Shown here piece by piece: positions 35,490 through 44,504 of a DNA stretch of 64,000 bases. A model generated the notes under the pieces. The model saw only the letters and a list, made by a program, of their open reading frames with translations, was not told the origin of the DNA and searched no databases. The stretch comes from an uncultured Eubacteriales bacterium (lineage in GTDB: Bacteria; Bacillota; Clostridia; Oscillospirales; CAG-272): assembly GCA_905201895.1 (NCBI GenBank), contig CAJKPX010000002.1, positions 52,963 through 116,962 on the forward strand, read 5' to 3'. The stretch's first letter is position 1; each line of letters begins with the position of its first letter. The translations under genes and the position numbers were made by a program.

Positions 35490-35719
35490 AGGCAACAGAG
35501 AGTCGGCGGTTGGTGCGAGCCGATGCAGATGTTTGGGGCGTTCTCTTTCCCGAGTCGGTCTCGTCAAAGCCTTGGCAAGTAATGAGACACGGAAGCCCCC
35601 GTTACCGGGCAGGGTCCTGATTGGGACCTTTGAGTGATTTCCCTTTCAAGGGGGTAATCAGGGTGGTACCGCGAATAGAAGATTCGTCCCTGACCGCGAT
35701 AGCGGCTCGGGGATTTTTT
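35490..35719 (+). promoter_or_regulatory. T-box leader, specifier CUC (Leu) or UUC (Phe)
   Basis: Stem I starts AGAGAGTCGGCGGTTGGTG (35497 on), nearly identical to the divergent leader. The T-box motif AGGGTGGTACCGCG is at 35660-35673 and the terminator hairpin TCCCTGACCGC / GCGGCTCGGGGA with TTTTTT is at about 35686-35719. Placing the specifier four bases before CCGAG, as in the other leader, gives CTC (35543-35545). One step left gives TTC (35541-35543). Confidence 0.9.
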
Positions 35720-35742
35720 GTTTGGAAGGAGACCTGTATAAA

Positions 35743-37152
35743 ATGATGAAGAAAATGATAATCAGCGATGCAACGATGAAGCAAGCGGCAAAGGAATCGC
35801 GCCTTTCATTTAAGGAAAAGATTGAGCTTGCCAAGCTTCTTGATAAGCTTGGCGTGGACCTGATCGAGCTGGACGGCATTCAGGACCCTCGCATCGACGC
35901 GCTTCTGATCAAGTCGATCGTTGCCGCAGTTGGCGACAGCCGTATTGCCGTTCCTGTGGAGCTGTTAAATCAGGAAAGCATTGAAAAAACAGGAGCTGCT
36001 CTGAAGAACGCCAAAAATCCGCGCTTGCAGGTTTGCGCCCCCACCAGCTCCGTACAAATTGAATATCTGCTTCATAAAAAGCCCGATGCGATGCTCGAGG
36101 CGATCCGCAAAACGGTCGCCGCCTGTCGCGCAATCTGCTCCGACGTGGAGTTTGTGGCAGGTGACGCAACGAGAAGCGAGAGCGATTTTCTCGCCGATGC
36201 AATCAGAGCTGCCATCGAAGCAGGAGCCACAACCGTTACGCTCTGCGACACCGCAGGAGTCATGCTCCCCTCCGAGTTTGCCGCATTTATCAGACGCCAG
36301 TATGAGGCGGTTCCGCAGCTAAAGGAGATCACCCTTGGCGTATGCTGCGCAAACACCATTGCAATGGCAGATGCCTGCGTTGTTATGGCAGCCATGGAGG
36401 GTGCGGGACAAATCCGCGCGGCGGCGCACACAAGCGCTGAGGCGTCACTCACCAACGTCGTTCGGATTCTCACCGCAAAGGAGGATATTCTGGGCGCCTC
36501 CGTTGGCGTTAAGGCAACGCAGCTCGGCAGAATCAACTCTCAAATTGATTGGCTCTGCAGCACCGGAAAAAGTCAGACTGACGCCTCCGAGTCCGAATAT
36601 GACGACGGAACCTTTCTCACGGCACACGACACCAAGGAGGCTGTCGCGGCAGCTACGGTAAGACTTGGCTACAATCTCTCCGACGAGGATGCACAAAAGG
36701 TATATGCGGCGTTTGTGCAGATTGCCGACCGAAAGGAACGGGTCAGTTTCAAGGAGCTTGACGCCATCGTGGCATCCTCTGCCATGCAGGTGCCCTCCAC
36801 CTACAAGCTCGACACCTACGTCATCACCTCCGGCAACACCATCTCCGCCACCGCACACATCAAGCTCACCAAAAACGGCAACACCGTTGAGGGCGTTTAT
36901 ATCGGTGACGGCTCGATCGACGCCGCATTCCAGGCGATTGAAAAGATCACGGGCTGCCACTATGAGCTCGATGACTTCCAGCTCCAAGCGGTCACCGAGG
37001 GACGCGAGGCAATGGGACAAACGGTTGTCAAGCTCCGCTCGGGAGGCAAGGTTTACTCGGGCAGAGGTATTTCCACCGATATCGTGGGCGCAGGCATTCA
37101 AGCCTATCTGAACGCCCTGAACAAAATCGTTTACGAGGAGGAGATCGAATGA
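35743..37152 (+). CDS. Isopropylmalate synthase homologue with degenerate active site
   Basis: A 469-residue protein of the HMG-lyase/LeuA fold. Residues about 5-270 are the TIM barrel, and about 350-465 a clear LeuA allosteric dimer domain (SGNTISATAHIKL, VKLRSGGKVYSGRGISTDIV). The catalytic pieces are changed. The usual DTTLRDG is SDATMKQ at 8-14, removing the catalytic Arg and the metal Asp. The metal-binding HxHND is replaced by CCAN near 201-204. GDATRSESDFL is kept. It is therefore unlikely to condense acetyl-CoA and a 2-oxoacid in the known way. It may be a Leu-binding regulator or have a new activity. The ATG at 35743 lies 11 bp after GGAAGGAG and just past the T-box terminator. Confidence 0.8.
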   Translation: MMKKMIISDATMKQAAKESRLSFKEKIELAKLLDKLGVDLIELDGIQDPRIDALLIKSIVAAVGDSRIAVPVELLNQESIEKTGAALKNAKNPRLQVCAPTSSVQIEYLLHKKPDAMLEAIRKTVAACRAICSDVEFVAGDATRSESDFLADAIRAAIEAGATTVTLCDTAGVMLPSEFAAFIRRQYEAVPQLKEITLGVCCANTIAMADACVVMAAMEGAGQIRAAAHTSAEASLTNVVRILTAKEDILGASVGVKATQLGRINSQIDWLCSTGKSQTDASESEYDDGTFLTAHDTKEAVAAATVRLGYNLSDEDAQKVYAAFVQIADRKERVSFKELDAIVASSAMQVPSTYKLDTYVITSGNTISATAHIKLTKNGNTVEGVYIGDGSIDAAFQAIEKITGCHYELDDFQLQAVTEGREAMGQTVVKLRSGGKVYSGRGISTDIVGAGIQAYLNALNKIVYEEEIE

Positions 37153-39659
37153 AGCTTTCCTTTTCCACAAGGGGATGGCCCAATCTTTCCTTTGATGAAA
37201 TGCTCGAGGTGGCTCTGGACATGGGATTCTCGGGCGTTGAGGTATATAATCTTGCAAAATTTGATCCGCTGCTCGAGAAGGGCGGTCCGTTTCACAAGTA
37301 CAACGTTGCGGCAACGGTGCGTCAGCTGAGAGAGAGTGGGCTTTCCATCCCTTGCTTTGACACCTCGCTCGATATCTCGTCTGACAAGGATGCGGTGCAA
37401 ACTGCGATGAATCTGATTGAAATCGCGCACGATGCGAGAACCCCCTACGTTGTGATATGCGCACTGCATGACAACGAGGATGCGGTTTGCGCAGCCCTGA
37501 ACGCGCTCCTGCCGATCGCAACCGAACAGGACGTCAGCATCCTGATCAAGACCAGCGGAATCTACGCCGACACAGCAAGGCTTCGTGCCCTGCTCGACCG
37601 ATTTGCAAGCGATCATCTTGCTGCACTGTGGGACGTTCACCATCCCTACCGTGACCTTGGCGAATCGGGGGATCAGACCATTAAAAATCTCGGTGCCTAC
37701 GTGGCACACGTCCACATGCGCGATTCGGACGATACCGGAGCATATCAGCTCATCGGCGAGGGAACGCTCCCGATCGACGAGGTGATGCGAGCGCTCTCCT
37801 CGGTCAATTACAATGCCTTCATTTCGCTGGAATGGAAGCCCGAATGGCTTGACGATTTGCAGGACCCACAGATCATCTTCCCGCATTTTGTCAACTATAT
37901 GTCGCATTTCCACTCGACAAGGGATATGAAGAAAAGTCTTTACTTCAATCACGACGGAACGGGACAGTACGTTTGGAAGCGGGATGAGCTGATTGATCTG
38001 ACCTTCTCCCAGGTGCTTGACAGAGTTGCTGACGAGTTTCCCGATCAATACTGCTTTAAGTACACCACGCTTGACTATATCCGCACCTACGCACAATTCC
38101 GCGAGGACGTTGACCGCTTCGCACGTGCGCTCGTATCGCTCGGAGTGAAGGCAGGCTCCAAGGTTGCGGTTTGGGCAACCAACCTCCCCGCCTGGTATAT
38201 CACCTTCTGGGCAACCACCAAGCTCGGTGCCGTTCTCGTCACCGTCAACACCGCCTATAAAATCCATGAGGCGGAATATCTGCTCCGCCAATCCGACACG
38301 CACACGCTCGTGATGATTGAGAGCTGTCTGGACTCCAATTACAGAGAGATCATCAACACGCTCTGCCCCGAGCTGAAACGCACCGTTCCCGGTGAGCCGC
38401 TCCATGCCAAAAAGCTCCCCTTCCTGCGCAACGTCATCACCGTCGGATTCAAGCAGGAGGGCTGTCTCGAATTTGACGAAGCAATGGCACGTTATCCGCT
38501 CGTCAGACGCGAGCAGGTTGCCCGAATGGCAGCAGCGGTCAAGCCGAGCGACGTTTGCAATATGCAATACACCTCCGGCACAACGGGCTTTCCCAAGGGC
38601 GTTATGCTGACGCACTACAACGTGGTCAACAACGGAAAGTGTATCGGTGACCGCATGGGACTCTCCACGGCGGACAGAATGATGATTCAGGTTCCGATGT
38701 TCCACTGCTTTGGCATGACGCTTTCGATGACCGCCTCTATGACGCACGGTGCCACGATGTGCCCCATGCCCTACTTCTCCGCAAAATCCTCGCTTGCGTG
38801 CATCAATCAGGAAAAGATCACCTGCTTCAACGGCGTGCCGACCATGTTCATTGCCATGTTCAATCACCCAAGCTACCGCAGCACCGATTTCTCGCACATG
38901 CGTACCGGTATTATGGCAGGTGCAGGATGTCCCCCCGAATTGATGAAGCGTGCCGCAGACCCCAATGAAATGAATATGACGGGCATCGTCAGCGTTTACG
39001 GTCAGACCGAATGCGCACCGGGCAACACGATGAGCTCCTGGACCGATCCGCTCGACGTTCGCACCGAAACCGTGGGAAGTGCCTTCCCGCACGTGATGTG
39101 CAAGATCGTGGATCCCGAAACAGGTGAGGAGGTTGGTCCCGGCGTGAACGGCGAGTTCTGCGCCAAGGGCTACAACACCATGAAGGGCTACTATAAAATG
39201 CCCGACGCAACGCGGGATACCGTCGATGCCGACGGCTGGCTCCACTCGGGTGACCTCGCATGCCGCGACGAGAACGGAAACTATAAAATTACCGGACGAC
39301 TCAAGGATATGATCATTCGCGGCGGCGAAAACATCTATCCCAAGGAGATCGAGGAATTTATCTACACGCATCCCCAGACAAAGGACGTTCAGGTCATCGG
39401 TGTTCCGGATAAGAAATACGGCGAGGAGATCATGGCTTGCATCATCTTAAAGGAGCCGGGCAGCGTCACGGTAGAACAGATGACAGACTATATCAAGGCA
39501 AGCATGGCACGCCACAAGGTGCCGAAATATATCGAGTTCGTTGAAAGCTTCCCCATGAATGCGGCAGGCAAAGTTCTCAAATACAAAATGCGAGAGGATG
39601 CCGCAAAGAGGCTCGGTCTTGTCGGTGACGGTATTGATACCGCCAAGCCGGGTAACTAA
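37149..39659 (+). CDS. TIM-barrel (xylose isomerase-like) and acyl-CoA synthetase fusion
   Basis: An 836-residue fusion. Residues 1-260 are a sugar phosphate isomerase/epimerase-type barrel (AP endonuclease 2 family) with metal ligands likely in WDVHHPYRD, HVHMRD and ISLEWKPEW. Residues about 285-825 are an acyl-CoA synthetase with YTSGTTGFPKG, VYGQTE, LHSGDLACRDENG and the catalytic Lys in NAAGKVLKYKM. Both halves appear intact. The ATG overlaps the preceding stop by 4 bp, so it is coupled to the LeuA-like protein. I know no characterised protein with this domain pair. The context suggests carboxylate activation linked to leucine or another T-box amino acid. Confidence 0.82.
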   Translation: MKLSFSTRGWPNLSFDEMLEVALDMGFSGVEVYNLAKFDPLLEKGGPFHKYNVAATVRQLRESGLSIPCFDTSLDISSDKDAVQTAMNLIEIAHDARTPYVVICALHDNEDAVCAALNALLPIATEQDVSILIKTSGIYADTARLRALLDRFASDHLAALWDVHHPYRDLGESGDQTIKNLGAYVAHVHMRDSDDTGAYQLIGEGTLPIDEVMRALSSVNYNAFISLEWKPEWLDDLQDPQIIFPHFVNYMSHFHSTRDMKKSLYFNHDGTGQYVWKRDELIDLTFSQVLDRVADEFPDQYCFKYTTLDYIRTYAQFREDVDRFARALVSLGVKAGSKVAVWATNLPAWYITFWATTKLGAVLVTVNTAYKIHEAEYLLRQSDTHTLVMIESCLDSNYREIINTLCPELKRTVPGEPLHAKKLPFLRNVITVGFKQEGCLEFDEAMARYPLVRREQVARMAAAVKPSDVCNMQYTSGTTGFPKGVMLTHYNVVNNGKCIGDRMGLSTADRMMIQVPMFHCFGMTLSMTASMTHGATMCPMPYFSAKSSLACINQEKITCFNGVPTMFIAMFNHPSYRSTDFSHMRTGIMAGAGCPPELMKRAADPNEMNMTGIVSVYGQTECAPGNTMSSWTDPLDVRTETVGSAFPHVMCKIVDPETGEEVGPGVNGEFCAKGYNTMKGYYKMPDATRDTVDADGWLHSGDLACRDENGNYKITGRLKDMIIRGGENIYPKEIEEFIYTHPQTKDVQVIGVPDKKYGEEIMACIILKEPGSVTVEQMTDYIKASMARHKVPKYIEFVESFPMNAAGKVLKYKMREDAAKRLGLVGDGIDTAKPGN

Positions 39660-39680
39660 TCAAAGAATCAAATAATCTAA

Positions 39681-39721
39681 AAGGGGCTTCCTCAAATTGT
39701 TTTTGAGGTAGCCCCTTTGTT
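39681..39721 (+). terminator. Terminator after the fusion gene
   Basis: AAGGGGCTTCCTCAAA pairs with TTTTGAGGTAGCCCCTT (one mismatch) and is followed by TGTTTT on the + strand. On the - strand it ends in TTTTAGATT, so it may also serve the convergent small gene. Confidence 0.87.
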
Positions 39722-39725
39722 TTAT

Positions 39726-39869
39726 TTAATTAAAATCTCCAAATCCTACCTGAGCGCCGTCATCAAAGGTTGCTGTTACGGTGCCGTTGGAAAGGGTGAG
39801 AACATCCTCCTGCGCCATGCATATCTGCTCTGCAAAAGGAGCCACGTAATTCTTTTTGATATAATTCAT
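39726..39869 (-). CDS. Small peptide gene (47 residues) behind the metallophosphoesterase
   Basis: A short ORF with an excellent ribosome binding site (GAGGAGGAG, 5 bp before the ATG). It starts 13 bp after the stop of the large secreted protein. The product begins MNYIKKNYVAPFAEQICMA and continues EDVLTLSNG, ending GAQVGFGDFN. Short proteins of the form K.Y..P...E.....DVLT.S.G are common in gut Clostridia; I know of no function. It has no signal peptide. It is probably cotranscribed with the large gene. Confidence 0.7.
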   Translation of the reverse strand: MNYIKKNYVAPFAEQICMAQEDVLTLSNGTVTATFDDGAQVGFGDFN

Positions 39870-39882
39870 GGTTCTCCTCCTC

Positions 39883-42800
39883 TCATTTGATATTTGCGGA
39901 GGGGTCGATCATATTGCCGTCTCCGTCAAACACAAGCGTTATGGTTTCAGCACCGTATGCGTGGCGATATCCGTTGTTGTCAAACGTATAGGCAGTAACC
40001 GTAACGGTTGCTCCACCCGAAATAGGCTCTCCGTTAACCGTGGGATTGACAACGAGTGTGGCAAAATACTTACAGGTGTAATCAACGCCTGCGGTGTATT
40101 GCGTATCGTTTCCGTCCTTATCCTTGCCGTTGATCGAGGTATACACCAAATAGCTGCCAACATCTGCATGCTTGACAACTGTGTCACCTGCGGCATTTGT
40201 ATAGGAAAGCGTCATCTCAAATCCGTAGCGATCAATGGCTTCAAGATCGGTATCAATACCAAAAACAAGTCTGACTCGTTTATCGTCATCCCCAAGAGCC
40301 TCCTGGTAGCCGATAACCCTCAAGGTGTTGATATCGCGTCCTGCGGCACGTTCTTCTGCGTAGGATGCTTCCATTTGGGCTGTTGTTGGAAGAATGGCAT
40401 TCAGTTGCTTTGTTCCAACGTCAACGGTTCCTTCCGTTGTGTTGTACAAAAGTCCGGGATTAACGGGCTTGGTTCCAGCTTGCGCGACGGTATTATAAAC
40501 GTAAAGATTATCTACCGTATAGGCGGCTTGATCCACGTTGATACCGCCGTTTTGAATACCCGTATCAACAGATGCACTGTTCGCAACATTCACCGTGTAA
40601 GGCGTTGCAGCACCCGAATTTACGATTTTTCCAATCAGACCGCCCACATAGACGGGCTTGGTCTGCGTGTAGGTATCGGCATTGAGGTTGATATCATTGC
40701 TCAGATTATAGGAGTTCTGAACAAAGAATTTCGCCGTTGCGATATTCTTGATCTCCCCCACGATTCCGCCGTAAATCACCTCTGTGGTTGCCACGCCGAG
40801 CAGCTCGAAGCTGCCCTTATTGATGTTTCCGTCAAAAATTCTGTTACCTGTTCCATATGCATAGGAACCCGAGCCAATGTAGCCTATGATACCGCCGTTC
40901 ACGTTTTCACCATTCAATCTGCGGTCATAATCCGCATTGGCGAAATCGTTGACGATCTTCCCGTCAAAGACACTGTAATACATATTAAACGAGCCCTGTG
41001 CAGAACCGACAATTCCTCCCGCATAGGCATTGTTACCGTTCGCGTAAACGGTTGCGCTGCTATGGCAGTATTTCAGGTTGTATTGCCATGATTCCGTGTT
41101 GAAATGTCCCACGATACCGCCGATTCGGTTTTGAGAGAAAACATTGAATTGCTCCGTTTTCCATACACTGGATGACGCCGAAAGCGATCCGTTCTTCTGT
41201 CCCGTTCCGATGACCGTGCAGGTATCCGTGCTGACACAGTTCAGGATCACGGTGTTATATGCATGGCCGACGATTGCGCCCGCACGGGATCTGCCTCTGA
41301 CGGTGATATTGTCCGCAACGACATTTTTAATCGTTGCCTGATATGTAAATCCGAAAATACCCGCACCCCATTTTTGGTTTTGACTCGACGAGGGGCTATC
41401 GGTAATAAAGCCGTTGAAAATGCGGTATCCCTGTCCGTCGTATACGCCACCAAACGCAGCCATTTTGGACGTGCTGTCAAAATAGCATCCGATGGGCTGC
41501 ACGGCGCGTCCGTTCAGGTCGATATCGCCAACCTGCTTGAAATATTTGCCTGCAAAGGGATTGTTTTTGGTGATGCTTGCGTTATACGCGGTCTGATTTG
41601 CCATCCATACAAGATTTTCTGCGCAGGTTACAAGATAGGGGTCTGCCTCAGTTCCGCTTCCCTCGGGAATACATACGGATACTCCGTCCCATTTCTCCTC
41701 AAGCTTTGCATCCAGGTCTACACTGCGCTGACTCATAGTGTTCAGATATTTTCCCGTAACGGTGGAATAATACTCGGTTTCAACGGTCTTTCCGTCCTTG
41801 GAAACGTACAGCAGCGCCACCATTCCAACGCCCGTGACCGCAGCTTTGTCGGGGTTATACCAGTACCGATCCAGCTCCTGGGAGTCGATCAACATTTGGG
41901 TCACGGTATTTCCATATATACCCTTGTTTTGCTCGATGACAATATTGCTTGCGTGAATATGTCCGCTCAGAGTCAGCTCAATATTGCTATGGAGGGAAAC
42001 CAGCTTATTCCAAATACCGTCTCCGTTATTAAAGCCTTTCGCCTCAAGATCGCTGGTTATGTCCCCTGCAAGGCGGTGATCGGTGTGGTCACCCGTTGCG
42101 CTCAGATAGTTATGGGTGGTGATGATCACGCGATGATCGGGGTGCGCCTCGATCACCTCTCCCGCCCAAGCAAGAACGCTGTCATGTGCGCCCCAGTCAA
42201 GAGTCATAATCAGCCATTTGTCGCCGTCTGCCTCCAGGGTTCTCCAGGCATTGACAACCTCAGCGGTTTCCTCCACACCTGCGGTGTTTGCAAGGGTTCC
42301 CTCATAGTAGCCTGCCTCATAGCCGTTCGGATTCTTGAACTGCTGAGCATAAAAGCTATTACCGCCGAAATACTTGATAAAGCCCTGACCCTTGAGGCAG
42401 GTGGGAATATCACTCAGCGAAGCATAAACGTCGTGATTGCCTCGAATTTGCGTATAAGGAATCACACCGTTGAGCTGGGAGATCGCCGCATAGGCGGTTG
42501 CCCACTCTGCTTTTCCATAGGCGGAGGTTCCCGTCTCAAAGTCGGTGTCGGTGTTGGTGATGTCACCAAGCCCCATGACGAACTGAATATTCTTGGCAGC
42601 CTTGTTGTCTACGATCCACTTATAGAGCGGCTCGAGAGCTTCCTGATGCCATTCGGTCATGTACTGAATATCGGGTACTACCGCAAAGGAGTAAGCGCGA
42701 TCGGAGGTGTCACCGCGAATGGCATTCATCTCTGCCTCGGTCAGCCACATCTTATTGTAATAGAGAGTGTTACCGTTTCCGCTGATATCGGCAATGTCCT

Positions 42801-43524
42801 TGCCGTGATCGTTCGCATCAATGTCATAGGCGCAGATCAGGTCCTCATTGGTCAGGTCGGGACCGTTTGCGTAGTCTGCTGCAATCTCGCTTGCTGTGCG
42901 GACGTCAGCGTACAGGAAAATGTCCTTGAGCTGTCCCTTGTAGTAGTATTGGTTGAATTTATTACCGCTCTGGCGGAAATCCCCTCCCAACATAAAGGGA
43001 TGATTGATGCAGGTGGGGTCAATGGATGCAAAATTATTGGTGATGGTTTGCTTCAGGACGCCGTTGAGGTAGCAACGAACCTCCTTCTGCGCGTTATCCG
43101 AAACGATGGTGACCAGCGTCCAGGTGTCGGCTGGAATCACAGCACTGCCAAACACATAATCATACATCGTCTGGTCGCCCGTATTGTATTTACCATCGCT
43201 CGAGCCGTCACCAATTACGAGGCGGGGGCGACCGTTTGTCTGAATCTCAAAATTCAGATATCCGGTGTAGCGGGACAAAGACGGGTAATTTCCGAGGATC
43301 GTGTGGCGCTGGCTATGCAAAGCCGCGGGAATGTAGACCCACGCCGAAAAGGTGTGAGGAACATCTCTTAAATTTTGGTCAAGACGGTAATCCTCGTCTG
43401 CACCGTAAGAGGTTCCGCTGAAAGAAAGCCCCGCCACCTCGGTGCCGGGTTCCGCATGAAGTGGGATAGCAGCATACGGAAGCAAGATCATGACTGCAAG
43501 AAAGATCGCCAGAATTTTTTTCAT
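39883..43524 (-). CDS. Large secreted LamG/metallophosphoesterase protein
   Basis: A 1213-residue secreted enzyme. It has a signal peptide (about 1-27), a LamG/concanavalin-like domain (about 35-235) and a calcineurin-type phosphoesterase (about 270-560) with all metal motifs visible: VVPDIQY, GLGDITNT, GNHDVY, ITTHNY and GHIHAS. The middle part (about 620-960) consists of GLUG-like repeats (GGIVGSAQGSFNMYYS, GGIIGYIGSGSY). A beta-rich domain ends the protein. The start is ATG 43524, with GGAGGAG; a longer frame upstream lacks a start signal. It has no anchor, so it is released or wall-bound through LamG. It is divergent from the AraC regulator, which probably controls it. Confidence 0.87.
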   Translation of the reverse strand: MKKILAIFLAVMILLPYAAIPLHAEPGTEVAGLSFSGTSYGADEDYRLDQNLRDVPHTFSAWVYIPAALHSQRHTILGNYPSLSRYTGYLNFEIQTNGRPRLVIGDGSSDGKYNTGDQTMYDYVFGSAVIPADTWTLVTIVSDNAQKEVRCYLNGVLKQTITNNFASIDPTCINHPFMLGGDFRQSGNKFNQYYYKGQLKDIFLYADVRTASEIAADYANGPDLTNEDLICAYDIDANDHGKDIADISGNGNTLYYNKMWLTEAEMNAIRGDTSDRAYSFAVVPDIQYMTEWHQEALEPLYKWIVDNKAAKNIQFVMGLGDITNTDTDFETGTSAYGKAEWATAYAAISQLNGVIPYTQIRGNHDVYASLSDIPTCLKGQGFIKYFGGNSFYAQQFKNPNGYEAGYYEGTLANTAGVEETAEVVNAWRTLEADGDKWLIMTLDWGAHDSVLAWAGEVIEAHPDHRVIITTHNYLSATGDHTDHRLAGDITSDLEAKGFNNGDGIWNKLVSLHSNIELTLSGHIHASNIVIEQNKGIYGNTVTQMLIDSQELDRYWYNPDKAAVTGVGMVALLYVSKDGKTVETEYYSTVTGKYLNTMSQRSVDLDAKLEEKWDGVSVCIPEGSGTEADPYLVTCAENLVWMANQTAYNASITKNNPFAGKYFKQVGDIDLNGRAVQPIGCYFDSTSKMAAFGGVYDGQGYRIFNGFITDSPSSSQNQKWGAGIFGFTYQATIKNVVADNITVRGRSRAGAIVGHAYNTVILNCVSTDTCTVIGTGQKNGSLSASSSVWKTEQFNVFSQNRIGGIVGHFNTESWQYNLKYCHSSATVYANGNNAYAGGIVGSAQGSFNMYYSVFDGKIVNDFANADYDRRLNGENVNGGIIGYIGSGSYAYGTGNRIFDGNINKGSFELLGVATTEVIYGGIVGEIKNIATAKFFVQNSYNLSNDINLNADTYTQTKPVYVGGLIGKIVNSGAATPYTVNVANSASVDTGIQNGGINVDQAAYTVDNLYVYNTVAQAGTKPVNPGLLYNTTEGTVDVGTKQLNAILPTTAQMEASYAEERAAGRDINTLRVIGYQEALGDDDKRVRLVFGIDTDLEAIDRYGFEMTLSYTNAAGDTVVKHADVGSYLVYTSINGKDKDGNDTQYTAGVDYTCKYFATLVVNPTVNGEPISGGATVTVTAYTFDNNGYRHAYGAETITLVFDGDGNMIDPSANIK

Positions 43525-43591
43525 AATATTCTCCTCCACATAAAAATATTGGGTCCTTTTGCAAGTACGATATAAATATATCATATTTTTC

Positions 43592-43633
43592 TTGACATTT
43601 CTTGCCTTTTATTGTATAATTTATTGCAAGAAA
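43592..43633 (+). promoter_or_regulatory. Consensus promoter with flanking inverted repeat (AraC gene)
   Basis: TTGACA (43592-43597), 17 bp, TATAAT (43615-43620), an exact consensus. An 8-bp inverted repeat, TTTCTTGC (43598-43605) and GCAAGAAA (43626-43633), brackets the -10. It is a candidate operator, possibly for autoregulation. Confidence 0.8.
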
Positions 43634-43660
43634 TTAGCTTTTTGAAGGAAAAAGAAAAAC

Positions 43661-44485
43661 ATGGATGAAAAGAATGTTACCGAGTCGAAAAGCCTCATAT
43701 CAACCTTCACGTCGCTCATCTACACTGAAGAAAACAAAAAGATCGGTCTTTCACCGATCCATTTTCACAAGGATATGGAGTTTCTTCTCGTGCTTGAGGG
43801 AACGGCAGAGGTGATCCTGGAGCAAAAGCGATACGTTCTGCAAAAGGATGAGTCTGTGTTGATACATCCGTTTCAGACACACAGAATACTGCCCGCTCTG
43901 GGATGCCGTGTTTGGAGCGCCACCTGCTCCCTCAGATACATCCCCTCCCTGCACAACGTACTTTCGGACCGAGAGGCCAAGGAGCCCGTTTTCAGGCTTT
44001 CCAATGAAATACGAAACATGATCGTCAATCGGATATTTCCCGCCTTCGGAAATGAGTTTTCCAATGCTGTTTTCACATTGCAACAGGAATTCCTGATCAA
44101 AACCTGCTTCTATGCCATCGGCTGTGACTACGTGGAACGGGTGGAGCTCATTCCTGCCGATATGCAGGACAAGAGCGTCACCGTTGCGGTTGCACAATAC
44201 CTGTCCAAGCACTTTACAGAGGGAATCACCCTCCGTCAGGTAGCCTCGGAGCTTGGTTACAGCTATCAGCATCTGTCCCGCGCGTTTAACAAGGCAATCG
44301 GAATCAGCTTTAAGGAGCTTCTCAATCAATACAGAATCGAATACGCCGTGGAGCTTCTGATCAAGACCGAACGATCCATCACCGATATTGCTTACGCTAC
44401 GGGATTTCAAAGCATACGCTCCTTTTACAGAATTTGTGAAAAAATGTATGGCAAAACGCCAAAGGCACTTCGGATACACGACTGA
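43661..44485 (+). CDS. AraC-family transcription regulator
   Basis: A 274-residue regulator. The N-terminal cupin-like sensing domain (about 15-150; PIHFHKDMEFLLVLEGTAEV) and the C-terminal double helix-turn-helix (about 175-272; LRQVASELGYSYQHLSRAFNK, ITDIAYATGFQSIRSFYR, then GKTPKALR) are typical of sugar-responsive AraC proteins. AAGGA precedes the ATG. It diverges from the metallophosphoesterase gene across a 136-bp gap, so regulation of that gene is likely. The effector is unknown. Confidence 0.92.
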   Translation: MDEKNVTESKSLISTFTSLIYTEENKKIGLSPIHFHKDMEFLLVLEGTAEVILEQKRYVLQKDESVLIHPFQTHRILPALGCRVWSATCSLRYIPSLHNVLSDREAKEPVFRLSNEIRNMIVNRIFPAFGNEFSNAVFTLQQEFLIKTCFYAIGCDYVERVELIPADMQDKSVTVAVAQYLSKHFTEGITLRQVASELGYSYQHLSRAFNKAIGISFKELLNQYRIEYAVELLIKTERSITDIAYATGFQSIRSFYRICEKMYGKTPKALRIHD

Positions 44486-44504
44486 AGCAGAAAAAAGCGT
44501 TGCA

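Noticed and set aside
37131..39371. Long - strand reading frame (746 codons) opposite the TIM-barrel fusion
   Set aside because: Antisense shadow of a GC-richer gene; product is rich in His/Arg/Gly with no domain.
41263..43371. Long + strand reading frame (702 codons) opposite the metallophosphoesterase
   Set aside because: Antisense shadow; the - strand frame has a signal peptide and complete metal motifs.
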